Of a stretch of DNA of 64,000 nucleotides, positions 53,585-64,000 are shown one piece after another. The stretch's first letter is position 1, and each line of letters starts with the position of its first letter. Both the position numbers and the translations under genes were made by a program. The notes beneath the pieces are model-generated. The model had not been told where the DNA came from. It ran no database searches and was given only the letters and a program-made list of their open reading frames with translations. This DNA comes from Gonocerus acuteangulatus (taxonomy: Eukaryota; Arthropoda; Insecta; Hemiptera; Coreidae). The stretch is taken from NCBI GenBank assembly GCA_946811695.1, contig OX328132.1:53139359-53203358 (forward strand), read 5' to 3'.

Positions 53585-53749
53585 CCCTTGAAGTTTGGTC
53601 GACTGTTGTACTGGGTGCAAATTACTTTTCCTCAAGTCAGAGTGAGACGTGCTGCTGATCCTATTGACTTGTCCTGCAGTCCTCACTGTATTATGAGTTA
53701 CTAGTGTTGAATGCGGAAGACTTGTGGACAAGTTGTGTTCTTGGTCTAC
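53585..53749 (-). CDS. Candidate Ser/Thr-rich exon of the minus-strand gene
   Basis: Minus strand: acceptor TCCCGTAG, 55 codons phase 0 to 0 (VDQEHNLSTSLPHSTLVTHN..., later SSTSHSDLRKSNLHPVQQST), then a poor donor GTTAAA. It is Ser/Thr-rich and basic like its neighbours, and the phases fit between the exons at 62424 and 52735. The weak donor leaves the 3' border uncertain; the frame stays open to about 53510. Confidence 0.42.
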
Positions 53750-54341
53750 CTACGGGATTTTAGTGAAACAAATAGTTCCCTGTTAAACCACTAGGATTGG
53801 CTTAAGTCTCCTTTTTACTATATCTTGTTGGAAGGCAAACAATGACCTTTATCTACCGAGCAATACTTCGCCCTTCTCTGTAATTCTTTTGATCCTCCCT
53901 TCTCTTTGTTTTCGAGAATGCCTTAGAAATATTTTGCACGGAATGCAATGTAACATTGTACTCATTTTCTTTTTTCAAACAGTACTACACACTAAAAACT
54001 CATTAAATTAAAAATAGAGTATAAAAAAGTGTATAGATTAAAAAATTGGGAAACTCATGTGAATTTTTAAATAATATAAATATTGTAAATTTTTAAATAG
54101 TGTAAATATTTTTAACTCTGCTACTCCAGGTCAACAGCCCGGTTCGAAAAGGAGAATAGGAAAATAAAAGTTCACGCAGAAAAGTATGCCACACCCGCGG
54201 CAAGAATGGTGTTATGTGTTTACAAACCCAGAGATCAGTAGCCCAGGTCAATTCCTCACCCTCTAAGGGTTAAAAAGAAAAACATTTGACAAACTAGAGG
54301 TGAAAATAATGGTTGAAATTTTTGATTGAACAAAAATATTT

Positions 54342-54380
54342 TGACAATTTATTATATCCTAGTGAGGATATAATAAATTG
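54342..54380. repeat. Near-perfect hairpin, 19-bp arms
   Basis: TGACAATTTATTATATCCT, loop AGTG-like, then AGGATATAATAAATTGTCA. Intron of the minus-strand gene; no transposon context seen. Confidence 0.85.
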
Positions 54381-54955
54381 TCAGAATACATTTCAGTGGG
54401 GCATTTAAAAGTGTCAGAAAAAAATATAAAAATCAATGATGCCATAACTGGTTAAGATAACTCAATTGAGATAGGAAAAAATAAATTGTTCGGTTCATAA
54501 GACAACTGATCACATGATGAGAGAAAAGAAGGAACAGTGGAGAAGCAATGGTATGGAGGAGTATCAGCTGGTTGATACTTTTCTCTCTTGACAGTATGTA
54601 ACTGCAGACTTAAGATTGCCCCTTCTGAGATAAGTCATTAGCAATCAAGCCTAGGTAAACCTGAACTAATTCTTATTTTCAGTAAAGATTATCTGAATGC
54701 AATATTCAAATTAATGCATAATATTATTAAGGTGATTTTATTGACTTTATATTCTTCAAGGTAGGTAACCAACCAGAGACTTCAATTTTCAACCCATCAA
54801 CTCTAAATTCCTATTGTAGATACCCAATGACATTTTCAAGTGGATATTTTTCATCGATTAAAATATACCAATTTTATGGGCAGTATTGAGCTGCATTTTT
54901 CAGTTTAAACAAAATTGTTCGTATTTTTATTAAATCATTGCATAACAAACAGGAT

Positions 54956-55136
54956 GGGGTCTCCCGTGGTCTAGTGGCTAGTGCCATAGATTCATAAGCG
55001 GGAGATGGTGGGTTCGATCCCGGCAGCAGGAATTTTCTTATTTCAAGGCTCGCTGAGAAAATCTCTGGCTGCACCCTGGATGTCAGCGCTAATGGCCCAG
55101 AATTGTCGATGCACCGTTAAAAAAAAAAAAAAAAAA
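54956..55136 (+). repeat. SINE1 full copy at the border of the 1-kb duplication
   Basis: GGGGTCTCCCGTGGTCTAGT head, GGGTTCGATCCCGGC B box (shortened), body with GCACCCTGGATGTCAGCGCT, A-tail to 55136. The duplicated segment begins right after the tail. Confidence 0.88.
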
Positions 55137-55139
55137 TAT

Positions 55140-55777
55140 AAAAATTGCATCTCTTGCTAGCGAGTCTGGAGCACTCTAAAATGGCAGCCGGAAAAGCCTC
55201 AACTATTTTCAATTACTAGGAAATGACTGGATGTTTATACATAGCATAAGTTTTATCTAAGAATAGCAGAAAAATTACTCGAAGAGATTTTCAAAGGACC
55301 ACGTCAAGCAAGAGTGTTGTAAAGGTAGGTCAGAAAATGCTTTGTGTAAGCAATCTTTCCCTTTTAAATAAAGTGAAATCCAAAAGCCAGGACTTTTGTT
55401 GGATCTAAGGAACTGTAACTGTAATGTGCATTTTTATTTATTTATTTACTTTTTGTTCCAACAGTACTATATTTCATCATATAATTGAATTCTAGTAAGA
55501 GGATGAGAAAGATTTTCAACAAGTAATATTCTAGAGCTTTAGTTGTAACCGTTGCTAGGTTATGCTTAAGAAGCAAATGTTTGTAAACACGAAATACTAT
55601 GAAAATGTGTTCAATACTTATGATAATGTTATATTTGGAGCATTTCAAAGGTTATTCTATTGACAACAAAAATCTTTGAGTTAGCCTAGGTTTTCCAGTT
55701 CAGACACGGGTAATAAAAACTTCTTCCTCCATTGATTGTGTTGGGAATGATTCCCAGACATATACTATATATTTTAA

Positions 55778-55826
<49 letters not shown>

Positions 55827-56127
55827 GGGTGTCCCAATTTTAAATGGCAAAACTTCAGGAGTGTGTAGGGGACCAAAAAATTAAGACAAAAAGCCCTTTA
55901 GAGATATGCTCGTTTTTCCTTCGTTTTGGAGAAAATCGTAAATCAAGAAACGAAAGTTTTCATTTTTGTACATACTTATTTAAATTTTCAATGGAAAAAA
56001 TTGTCATAGTGAATTATTTCAAGAAACTAATTACTAAAATTCAATCTTTTAGTAATCTAGTTTTCGTGAACGGTTTCTGCAACAGTAATGCTTCAGAAGC
56101 GGTGCGAGGGTTCCCGATGAGAAAAGA
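55140..56127. repeat. 1-kb duplication, copy 2
   Basis: Partner of 51146-52165; lacks about 20 bases near 55340 (TTGATACTTGAAGACCCCTG region). Begins exactly after a SINE1 A-tail. Confidence 0.88.
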
Positions 56128-57522
56128 GCTTAATTGACGAGTCTTTTAGTCAACTATTAAAAACTGGGTAATTTTATTTATTTACATTTTTTTATGTTGT
56201 CATTTCTTTTGTTTAGTTATTAAATGTTGCCCTCTTGCAGAAACGTAATCATTACATCTAGCACTGAGTTGATAAATTGCAGTTAAACACTGTTCTGATA
56301 ATATTTTATGCACTTCATCTATGATTCGGTCTCTTAATGGCTCTCTTGAATTGATTGACACTGAATAAACTTCCTGCTTCTAGGTTCCCTATACGAAGAA
56401 ACTCATTGATAAAATTCAATGACTTTGAATAATTTTGAAGTAATAAATTCTGCAGTATTTGAAGATGGAACGGGTGGTGATTATCACCTTTCAAAGTTTG
56501 TCATATTATCAGGCTGTACCGTATGAAATGTCAGTTTTGGACTTGCTGATTTCCTTCAAATGTCTTGAAACTGTCGTGGCTCCTACTCCGAGTTCTTTGG
56601 CATATTCCCTAGTGCTCTTTGAGGGACAAGCTTCAACCATTTCTTTCAGGTGGTCATTGTCAAGCTTGTTTTCTGGCCTTCCTCGCTCCTCGTTGTCAAG
56701 GTCAAAATTTCCACTTCGAAACTTGGAAAACCACTGGTAAACAGTTCGTTCATTTACCATTCCCTCACCGAACGCTGTGTTAATGTTCATACACGCCTCA
56801 GCAGCGCTATGACCGAGGTTAAATTCATAACGAAAAATAATACAGATTTCCGTTGAAGTAATAATTTAAGTTTTATTTTTTCTCAGAGGATCGTTCTCAC
56901 AACACAGTATGCAAGTTACTGATTAAATAATAGGAATAAAAGAGCTTTAATTCTATATGAATAGCAATGACGTTTGTAAATAATGAAATAAAAAAGGGAA
57001 AGGATTAAATCGCAAAGTAAACAAAACTGACATTTCATACTGTACAGCCTGATACCTGCGGCGATATTCCTAATGCAATCGTTAGACTCAATTTCTTCAC
57101 TGACGATCTGCTCTTAATGCTGCCTGGAATTGGTCGCCTTTTATATGAAGTAAGAATGACCCAGTCTCTTGTTGTCTATTAAAAGTTAACGAAAAGACTC
57201 GTCGATTAAGCACTCTTCTATTTGCACACACTCGCACCACTTTTAAAGCATTACCGTTGTAGAAACCGTACACAAAAACTAGATCAGTGTCAAGACATTG
57301 AATTATAGTAATTGGTTTCTTGAAATAATTCGCAATGACAATTTTTTTCCACTGAAAATTTAAATAAGTATGTACAAAAATGAAAACTTGTTTCGCTTCT
57401 TAGTTTGTGATTTTCTCCAAAATGAAGCAAAAACAATCAAATCTCTAAAGGACTTTTTGTCTTAGTTTTTTTGGTCCCCTACACGCTCCTGAAGTTTTGC
57501 CATTTAAAATCGGGACACCCTG
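55825..57522. mobile_element. Family-D CAGGGTG-ended fold-back element with a nested mariner
   Basis: Ends CAGGGTGTCCCAATTTTAAA and complement (57503-57522). Terminal inverted repeats of about 370 bp reach to CTTAATTGACGAGTCTTTT (56129) and AAAAGACTCGTCGATTAAG (57192-57210). The middle holds a mariner deletion derivative. Flanked by CA/TA-rich DNA on the left and TATA on the right. Confidence 0.85.
56509..57052 (-). mobile_element. Mariner deletion derivative (N-terminal transposase only)
   Basis: 28-bp terminal repeats TCAGGCTGTACCGTATGAAA / TCAGGCTGTACAGTATGAAA differ at one base and lie between TA duplications (56507-56508, 57053-57054). A minus-strand frame from about 56850 to 56509 encodes the mariner N-terminal DNA-binding region: AAEAC-like start, INTAFGEGMVNERTVYQWFS, KFRSGNFDL, GRPENKLDNDHL and VSRHLKEISKSK. 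It then runs directly into the other terminal repeat. The catalytic DDD half is missing, a typical MITE-forming internal deletion. Confidence 0.9.
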
Positions 57523-57526
57523 TATA

Positions 57527-58264
57527 CAGGGTGATTCAGGTCTAAGTAGCCAAACTCTAGGAGGTGATAATAGACCTCAATTCCAACAAAAAATGCCATT
57601 TGAAGTGTGGTCCGATTCCGAAGGGAAAAGGATTTATGGCCAATTTTCTGTTTGTTTTTTTTTTTTGTTTTTTTTAAAGTAGATATTATTGAATAAGAAA
57701 AGATTGCTCAAAGGATATCATGATAATTAAATTCTATTTATGCCATCATAAAATAGACAAACTTTCCTTTAAGAAAACGGTGATTTAATTCACTAAACCC
57801 ATTGATAGAAGATATTTTTTGGATGTCCAATAACGTACTTCCGTTTTTCTCAGAGGTGTTAAAATAATAAATCAGAAGTTTTTTGCGGTTTTTCCGTAAG
57901 TAGTGGATCTGGAGTCCATTAGGGGGCTGAGGAAAAACTTCAGAGGAAACCTCTGATTAATCGAGAAAAACAATAGTGCCTTATTGGACGTCCAGAAAAT
58001 ATCTTCTATCAATGGGTTTAGTGAATTAACTTACTGTTTTTCTTAAGGAAATGTTATCTATTTTATGATGGCATAAAGAGCTGTTAATTATCTTGAACAT
58101 TTTTTGAGCAATCTTTTATTATTCAATAAAGAACAAGTCTACCTTAAAAAATCAGAAAATTGGACATGAATATTTCCCCCTTCATAATACGTCAATGAAA
58201 ATGTTTGTTCGAAATGTCTTGAATCACCTCCTAGAGTTTGGCTACTTAGACCTGAATCACCCTG
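57527..58264. mobile_element. Family-E CAGGGTG-ended palindrome
   Basis: Starts CAGGGTGATTCAGGTCTAAG and ends with its complement at 58264. 738 bp with inverted arms of about 350 bp (for example CTATCAATGGGTTTAGTGAA against TTCACTAAACCCATTGATAG). Abuts family D with only TATA between. Confidence 0.85.
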
Positions 58265-58944
58265 TATATACATTGTTGATTTAATTGTGTTTGTACACAC
58301 AACATACTGATGAACTAGTGGGCATGGGAAATATTTTAATATATAAATCAAAATATGCTAATAAATAAAACAAAAATTATATATGCAAATAGAACTAAGA
58401 ACATAATGATGAAATTATTGTAAAATGTTTAACACAAAGGTAATAATAATAAAATAAAATACTATTATAGAAAAAAAAATGTATCTGAATAATAAATGAA
58501 GCACCAGAAATCAATTGTTAGTTTTCTTGTGAAAAACTTAGATCATGGAGTCACACACAGGCATGCATCACACCTTTTACATTTCCAAAAAACTTTCTCT
58601 TTGTCCTTCGAGCTTACTGCACACTACACACATGAGCTGCTTTGTAAAATGTAAAAAAAAAAAAAAAAAAAGTACCGCACTAGTTGAGGGCACACTGCAA
58701 ACTGACCAGTGTGGCCAGAAAAACCCTTGGCGAGAGACCCCAAAGCAGGTAAAATAATGGTGTAGTAACTATAGAATACACAAATGAAGTTTGGCCCTTT
58801 GATCTTCAACCCTTTCTGGAGGGAAGGAATGTGATAAATTACATTCAAGACAGTTGTGGGAGTGCTTACCCAATTCGCAAATTGAGGGGACCCAACTCTT
58901 ACTGCCCGTGTATATGCTACAGAGAGGTTTTTAATAAATAAATA
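58265..58944. other. Intronic DNA of the minus-strand gene, nothing certain
   Basis: Contains an 18-base A-run (58653) and the block CTTCAACCCTTTCTGGAGGG; possibly an old repeat. No coding that I accept. Confidence 0.4.
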
Positions 58945-59036
58945 AAAAATCAGTCCCGTAACAGGCCACTTGGGCACAGAGGGGCAGACACTGTGCATGC
59001 ACCTGATTTGTGATCATATGGCACACAAGAGAGATA
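58945..59036 (-). repeat. SINE2, 3' part (split copy)
   Basis: Complement of the SINE2 tail: AATCAGTCCCGTAACAGGCC, GAGGGGCAGACAC and ATATGGCACACAAGAGAGAT. Continues at 61645 beyond a fold-back insertion. Confidence 0.75.
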
Positions 59037-59113
59037 AGCAAAGATGGAATAGTTGGGATTCGGCTAAAAAAAACCTCAATACGATTTTTGTAAACAAATC
59101 TATATTAAGGACG

Positions 59114-59143
59114 TTTCGGCTATTCTTTGGTAGCCTTCATCAG
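59114..59143 (-). ncRNA. Hammerhead-like ribozyme core (candidate)
   Basis: Minus strand: CTGATGA, one unpaired A, perfect 5-bp stem GGCTA/TAGCC with an 8-nt loop, then GAAA and CGTC. This resembles the hammerhead core (CUGANGA - stem II - GAAA) known from Penelope-like terminal repeats. The extra base and the unidentified stem I/III partners leave cleavage unproven. Confidence 0.45.
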
Positions 59144-59246
59144 CAATGAAAGTGCCGGGAGGCAGAGGAAGACAAAAGTTAACACTTGAGTAACCATTGC
59201 GGAAGTGTCTAAGAAAATTGGGATCTACTAGGGTATATGCAACTGA

Positions 59247-61382
<2,136 letters not shown>

Positions 61383-61502
61383 TTTTTCAGTTTTCAGTTG
61401 CATATACCCTAGTAGATCCCAGTTTTCTTAGACACTTCCACACACACAATGGTTACTTAAGTGTTAACTTTGGTCTTCCTCTGCCTCCCGCCACTTTCAT
61501 TG

Positions 61503-61532
61503 CTGACGAAGGCTACCAAAGAGCAGCTGAAA
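61503..61532 (+). ncRNA. Hammerhead-like core, partner arm (candidate)
   Basis: CTGACGA, A, GGCT...AGCT stem (one G-U), GAAACGTCC. Position N7 of the core may be any base, so CTGACGA is still allowed. The stem is weaker than in the other arm. Confidence 0.35.
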
Positions 61533-61644
61533 CGTCCTTAGTATAGATTTTTTTACAAAAATCGTATTGAGGGTTTTTTTTAGCCGAATCCCAACTATTC
61601 CATCTTTGCTTATCACCTCGACGGCTAACTATCTAATCTTCATG

Positions 61645-61725
61645 ACAAGAGAAATAGTGAGATCCGCGCTATGCTCTGGCCACCTGATTTTGCTCTTTGC
61701 AGGTACCCATTAATAAATTAATTAA
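61645..61725 (-). repeat. SINE2, middle part (split copy)
   Basis: GCTCTGGCCACCTGATTTTG and CTTTGCAGGTACCCATTAAT complement the central SINE2 body. With 58945-59036 it makes one interrupted copy. Confidence 0.7.
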
Positions 61726-61984
61726 TGGCTTGGGGAGCACAGGAACGGATTGGGGTGTTCTACCACTGAAAAAACCTTGCCCTCTCTATGATTTTAATAC
61801 TATGCCCATTACACTACAGGGCTTCATATCAGCATGGAGAGTTAACTAGGATTTAAACTAATTTAAATTGTAGTAGGGATAGGCCTAATCTGAGCCTTAT
61901 ACAACAATAACATTGTCTGGCTTCAAATAAATATGATGTGCGCTTTGTCTAAATCAGAGGCTATAGATAAATTAAGTTTCAATA

Positions 61985-62065
61985 CTGTGATATGAAGCCT
62001 GGTAGCATAATCAGTAATGCAGTGGAAAGCAGGTGATTCTGGGTTCAAATCCCAGCAAGTTTATA
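61985..62065 (+). repeat. tRNA-like sequence, probable third SINE head
   Basis: GGTAGCATAATCAGTAATG and CTGGGTTCAAATCCCAGC (a good T-arm). An inverted partial match (CAGGGCTTCATATCA / TGATATGAAGCCTGG) lies at 61817-61832. Not a functional tRNA: no acceptor pairing is evident. Confidence 0.5.
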
Positions 62066-62423
62066 AAAATATTGCAATACTGCAATCATTTTTCTTTTAT
62101 AAACTTGATAAAATTATCCTCAAATGTATGAACACAAGATATTTATATGCCTTAAGAAAATGTATAAAATTAATTGCTAATGCAACTAAAATACAAATAA
62201 TTCATTGTAATTAATGCACTGTATTCATAACTAAGATTCAGTAATGGGATTAATTAGTTAATAATGACTGAACTCAATAGCATTCAGTTTAATTAAAACA
62301 AATTTCATGTTAAAATCACAAACATGTTGAATCATCATAATTTAATAGGTCATATTACCAGCAGACCAGTTTGGTAAACATTTAACAACTATAAAAAATT
62401 GTCAGTAAATCAAAAATACTTAC

Positions 62424-62503
62424 ATTATCTGGTTTATTCTTACTAAAACTTGGATTTTGTAAATGTTTAACACTATAAATAGGTTTTTTGAGTAAGCTTC
62501 CAC
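62424..62503 (-). CDS. Exon of the minus-strand gene
   Basis: Minus strand: acceptor TTACATTTCTAG and a consensus donor GTAAGTATTT. Two bases complete a codon, then GSLLKKPIYSVKHLQNPSFS and KNKPDN, ending at phase 0. Basic and Pro/Ser/Asn-rich, with no domain I recognise. Strong splice sites and phase agreement with flanking candidates support it. Confidence 0.55.
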
Positions 62504-62964
62504 CTAGAAATGTAAATGAAAAATAATAATAAAAAAGAAAACAAAATAACAAAAAAAAACTGAACAAAAAATTATTTGGGAGAACACAAACACAGAGAAA
62601 AAAAAAAGAAAGAAAGAAAATCAGTTAATACCTCGTATCTATATAAAATGAAAAGGATTGTTTAATGTTATGTTTCAAATTGGATACTAATTACATTTGT
62701 ATAAACAAATATGATTTTCAATGTAGATAACTAATGCTAGCAAATTCTTTTAGATATATAAAGTCATTAACATGAAATTGACATGGCTTCTTGGTAATTT
62801 TAAAGATAGGAAATTTAATAAGCCTTTGAATAGATGCTTTACATTTACTACTATTTTCTTACAAGATATATAAGAATATGCCCAAAAATTCCAAGTCTAA
62901 CTTTTCTACTTTCCTCGAAGTAGGTTATAGATGTGGCCATGCAAGTGGTTGAAATAAGTACTCA

Positions 62965-62997
62965 CATTCAATTACTTGTAAATCATTTACCTGGAAA
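62965..62997 (-). CDS. Candidate microexon of the minus-strand gene
   Basis: Minus strand: acceptor GTTCTTGTGTTAATAG (or, 8 bases further in, TTTCCAG) and strong donor GTGAGTAC. Reads (FQ)VNDLQVIE plus one base; that base with the two-base start of the next exon makes a Cys codon. Very short; supported only by splice signals and phase. Confidence 0.35.
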
Positions 62998-63184
62998 CCT
63001 ATTAACACAAGAACAAAAGCGCAATTTTTTTTTTTATTTATTTATATTGCTCAAAAGTACATGTTCCACCTCCTTAGTTCGACTTGAGATCATTCTTCAA
63101 GAAGGTGAGTTTCTCATCAAGGTAGGTTTTGTTGCTACATAATTTCAAAGCTCTGTGAGTCATTTTCTGGATAATTTATCTGTT

Positions 63185-63375
63185 CTGCGCTAGGTGGTGG
63201 TGGGACTCGGCATGCAGATATCATCCACCACCTCTTGGTTTCCTGTAGACTGTGTGCCCCAATCCGCCGCCTGGTTTCTTGATGACCAGAAGTTGTAAAA
63301 AAGGGAGCTTTCTATCCTCCTCCTCTTCCATTGTAAACTTGACCAATGTATGGGCTGCATTCAGAAAAGTTATGA
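63185..63375 (-). pseudogene. Penelope-like RT thumb fragment
   Basis: Minus strand: LVKFTMEEEEDRKLPF, LVIKKPGGGLGHTVYRKP and YLHAES, colinear with 19800-19640 of the fuller element ([23 protein letters not shown]). Confidence 0.8.
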
Positions 63376-63419
63376 TTAGTACTGCCAGACCACTGGCACG
63401 TTACACCAACGTACATTGT

Positions 63420-63990
63420 CTACATATTGGAGCCACAATTTTGGCTTGCGATTCCCAAATTCTCAGGCTAATTAAAAAGAAGAAAATTAGGCACAGAGTA
63501 AAGCTACCATATGTCCGAGGCATAAGGGAAAAGACAGGCAGACTCTTCATTAATCTAGGAGTAGAGGTCACATTCCAACCTTTAGACAATTATGGTGACT
63601 GGCTAAGAATAGCAAAAGACAAACAGTGGCTACAAGACAAGGCTGTTTACCTTCTTCTATGTGACTGAGGAACAGTCTACATAGGACAGACTGGGAAGAA
63701 AGTAGCCACGAGAATAGGACAACACTGTGCTGACTACTGTCAAAAACTGTGCTGAGACCTACAAAAACTTCTGCTGTAGCAAGACACCATGAAGAATATC
63801 TTGTACAAATGCTTTTTGACCAAGCCAGGGTCCTAGCTAAAGAATATAATTTTCAAAGAAGGCTCCTCTGAGAGACTGTGGAAATATTTAAGCAACTGAA
63901 AACACTCAATTGAGATGAAGGTGTTATCCTACACACTACCCGGAAACCCATGCTTAAAACTGTTCAAGGAACATTGATCGAGATAAGACG
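63420..63990 (+). pseudogene. Penelope-like linker and GIY-YIG fragment (inverted partner)
   Basis: Plus strand: LPYVRGIREKTGRLFINLGV, EVTFQPLDNYGDWL, KDKQWLQDKAVYLLLCD, a stop where the fuller copy has Cys, then [20 protein letters not shown]. Runs to the window edge. Opposite in direction to the adjacent fragment. Confidence 0.85.
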
Positions 63991-64000
63991 AGCACGCTCA

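Noticed and set aside
53581..54277. Possible piggyBac-type element (TTAACCCCTTGAAG ... CTCTAAGGGTTAA)
   Set aside because: Ends pair poorly and the left end coincides with a candidate exon/donor of the minus-strand gene; a TTAA at each end alone is weak in such AT-rich DNA.
58624..58998. 124-codon minus-strand frame
   Set aside because: Begins inside SINE2 sequence and ends in a poly-Phe tract from an A-run; no recognisable domain.

Overview
This is a window of an AT-rich, repeat-laden animal genome, most likely an arthropod. The evidence is an intron-rich prolidase gene, Penelope-like elements with GIY-YIG endonucleases, mariner/Tc1/pogo/piggyBac-type transposons, a Mag-type Ty3/gypsy element, tRNA-derived SINEs and dozens of (TA)n microsatellites. 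I cannot name the species. Nothing bacterial is present (no operons, no CRISPR).

Two host genes can be read. The first is prolidase (PEPD, Xaa-Pro dipeptidase) on the + strand, 728-36369. Eleven coding exons, including three of only 48, 62 and 45 nt, join in phase into about 480 residues with all five metal ligands; only the N-terminal start exon is missing. The second is an unrecognised minus-strand gene whose last five candidate exons (62997 down to 50653) join in phase. Its C-terminal tail is basic and Ser/Thr/Pro-rich with an SxIP motif (Thr-Ser-Arg-Ile-Pro-Arg), suggesting a microtubule plus-end-tracking protein. The two genes converge.

Almost everything else is mobile DNA, much of it nested. 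1305-4895 is a large inverted repeat of a CAGGGTG-ended element with a TAA-flanked Harbinger-like element inside. 5600-10330 holds Helitron-like repeats with a terminal hairpin and an internal (TA)n, plus inverted Penelope fragments. 12356-14816 holds two abutting palindromic elements. 15190-16667 is a LINE fragment next to an AT-rich palindrome with a SINE in its loop. 17930-21875 is a Penelope-like element (minus) joined to a Tc1 piece, plus a fold-back that captured a Tc1 end. 23270-34960 has mariner, Tc1, LINE and SINE remnants in PEPD introns, including a LINE-ORF1-only insert in a Tc1 element. 36370-39961 is a complete-ended gypsy element inserted exactly at the PEPD stop codon. 40177-44248 has a solo-LTR-like unit and a pogo-like element carrying a piggyBac-type MITE and a SINE. 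44250-50650 is plain AT-rich DNA, partly the 3' side of the minus gene. 51146-58264 is a 1-kb duplication plus stacked palindromic elements, one holding a mariner deletion derivative. 58945-61725 is a SINE split by a fold-back element with hammerhead-like motifs. 63185-64000 is another head-to-head pair of Penelope fragments.

The main biological points are the retrotransposon at the PEPD stop codon (its 5-bp target duplication copies the stop), several unrelated CAGGGTG-ended palindromic families sharing (TA)n targets, and compensatory changes in the terminal hairpin of the Helitron-like repeat.
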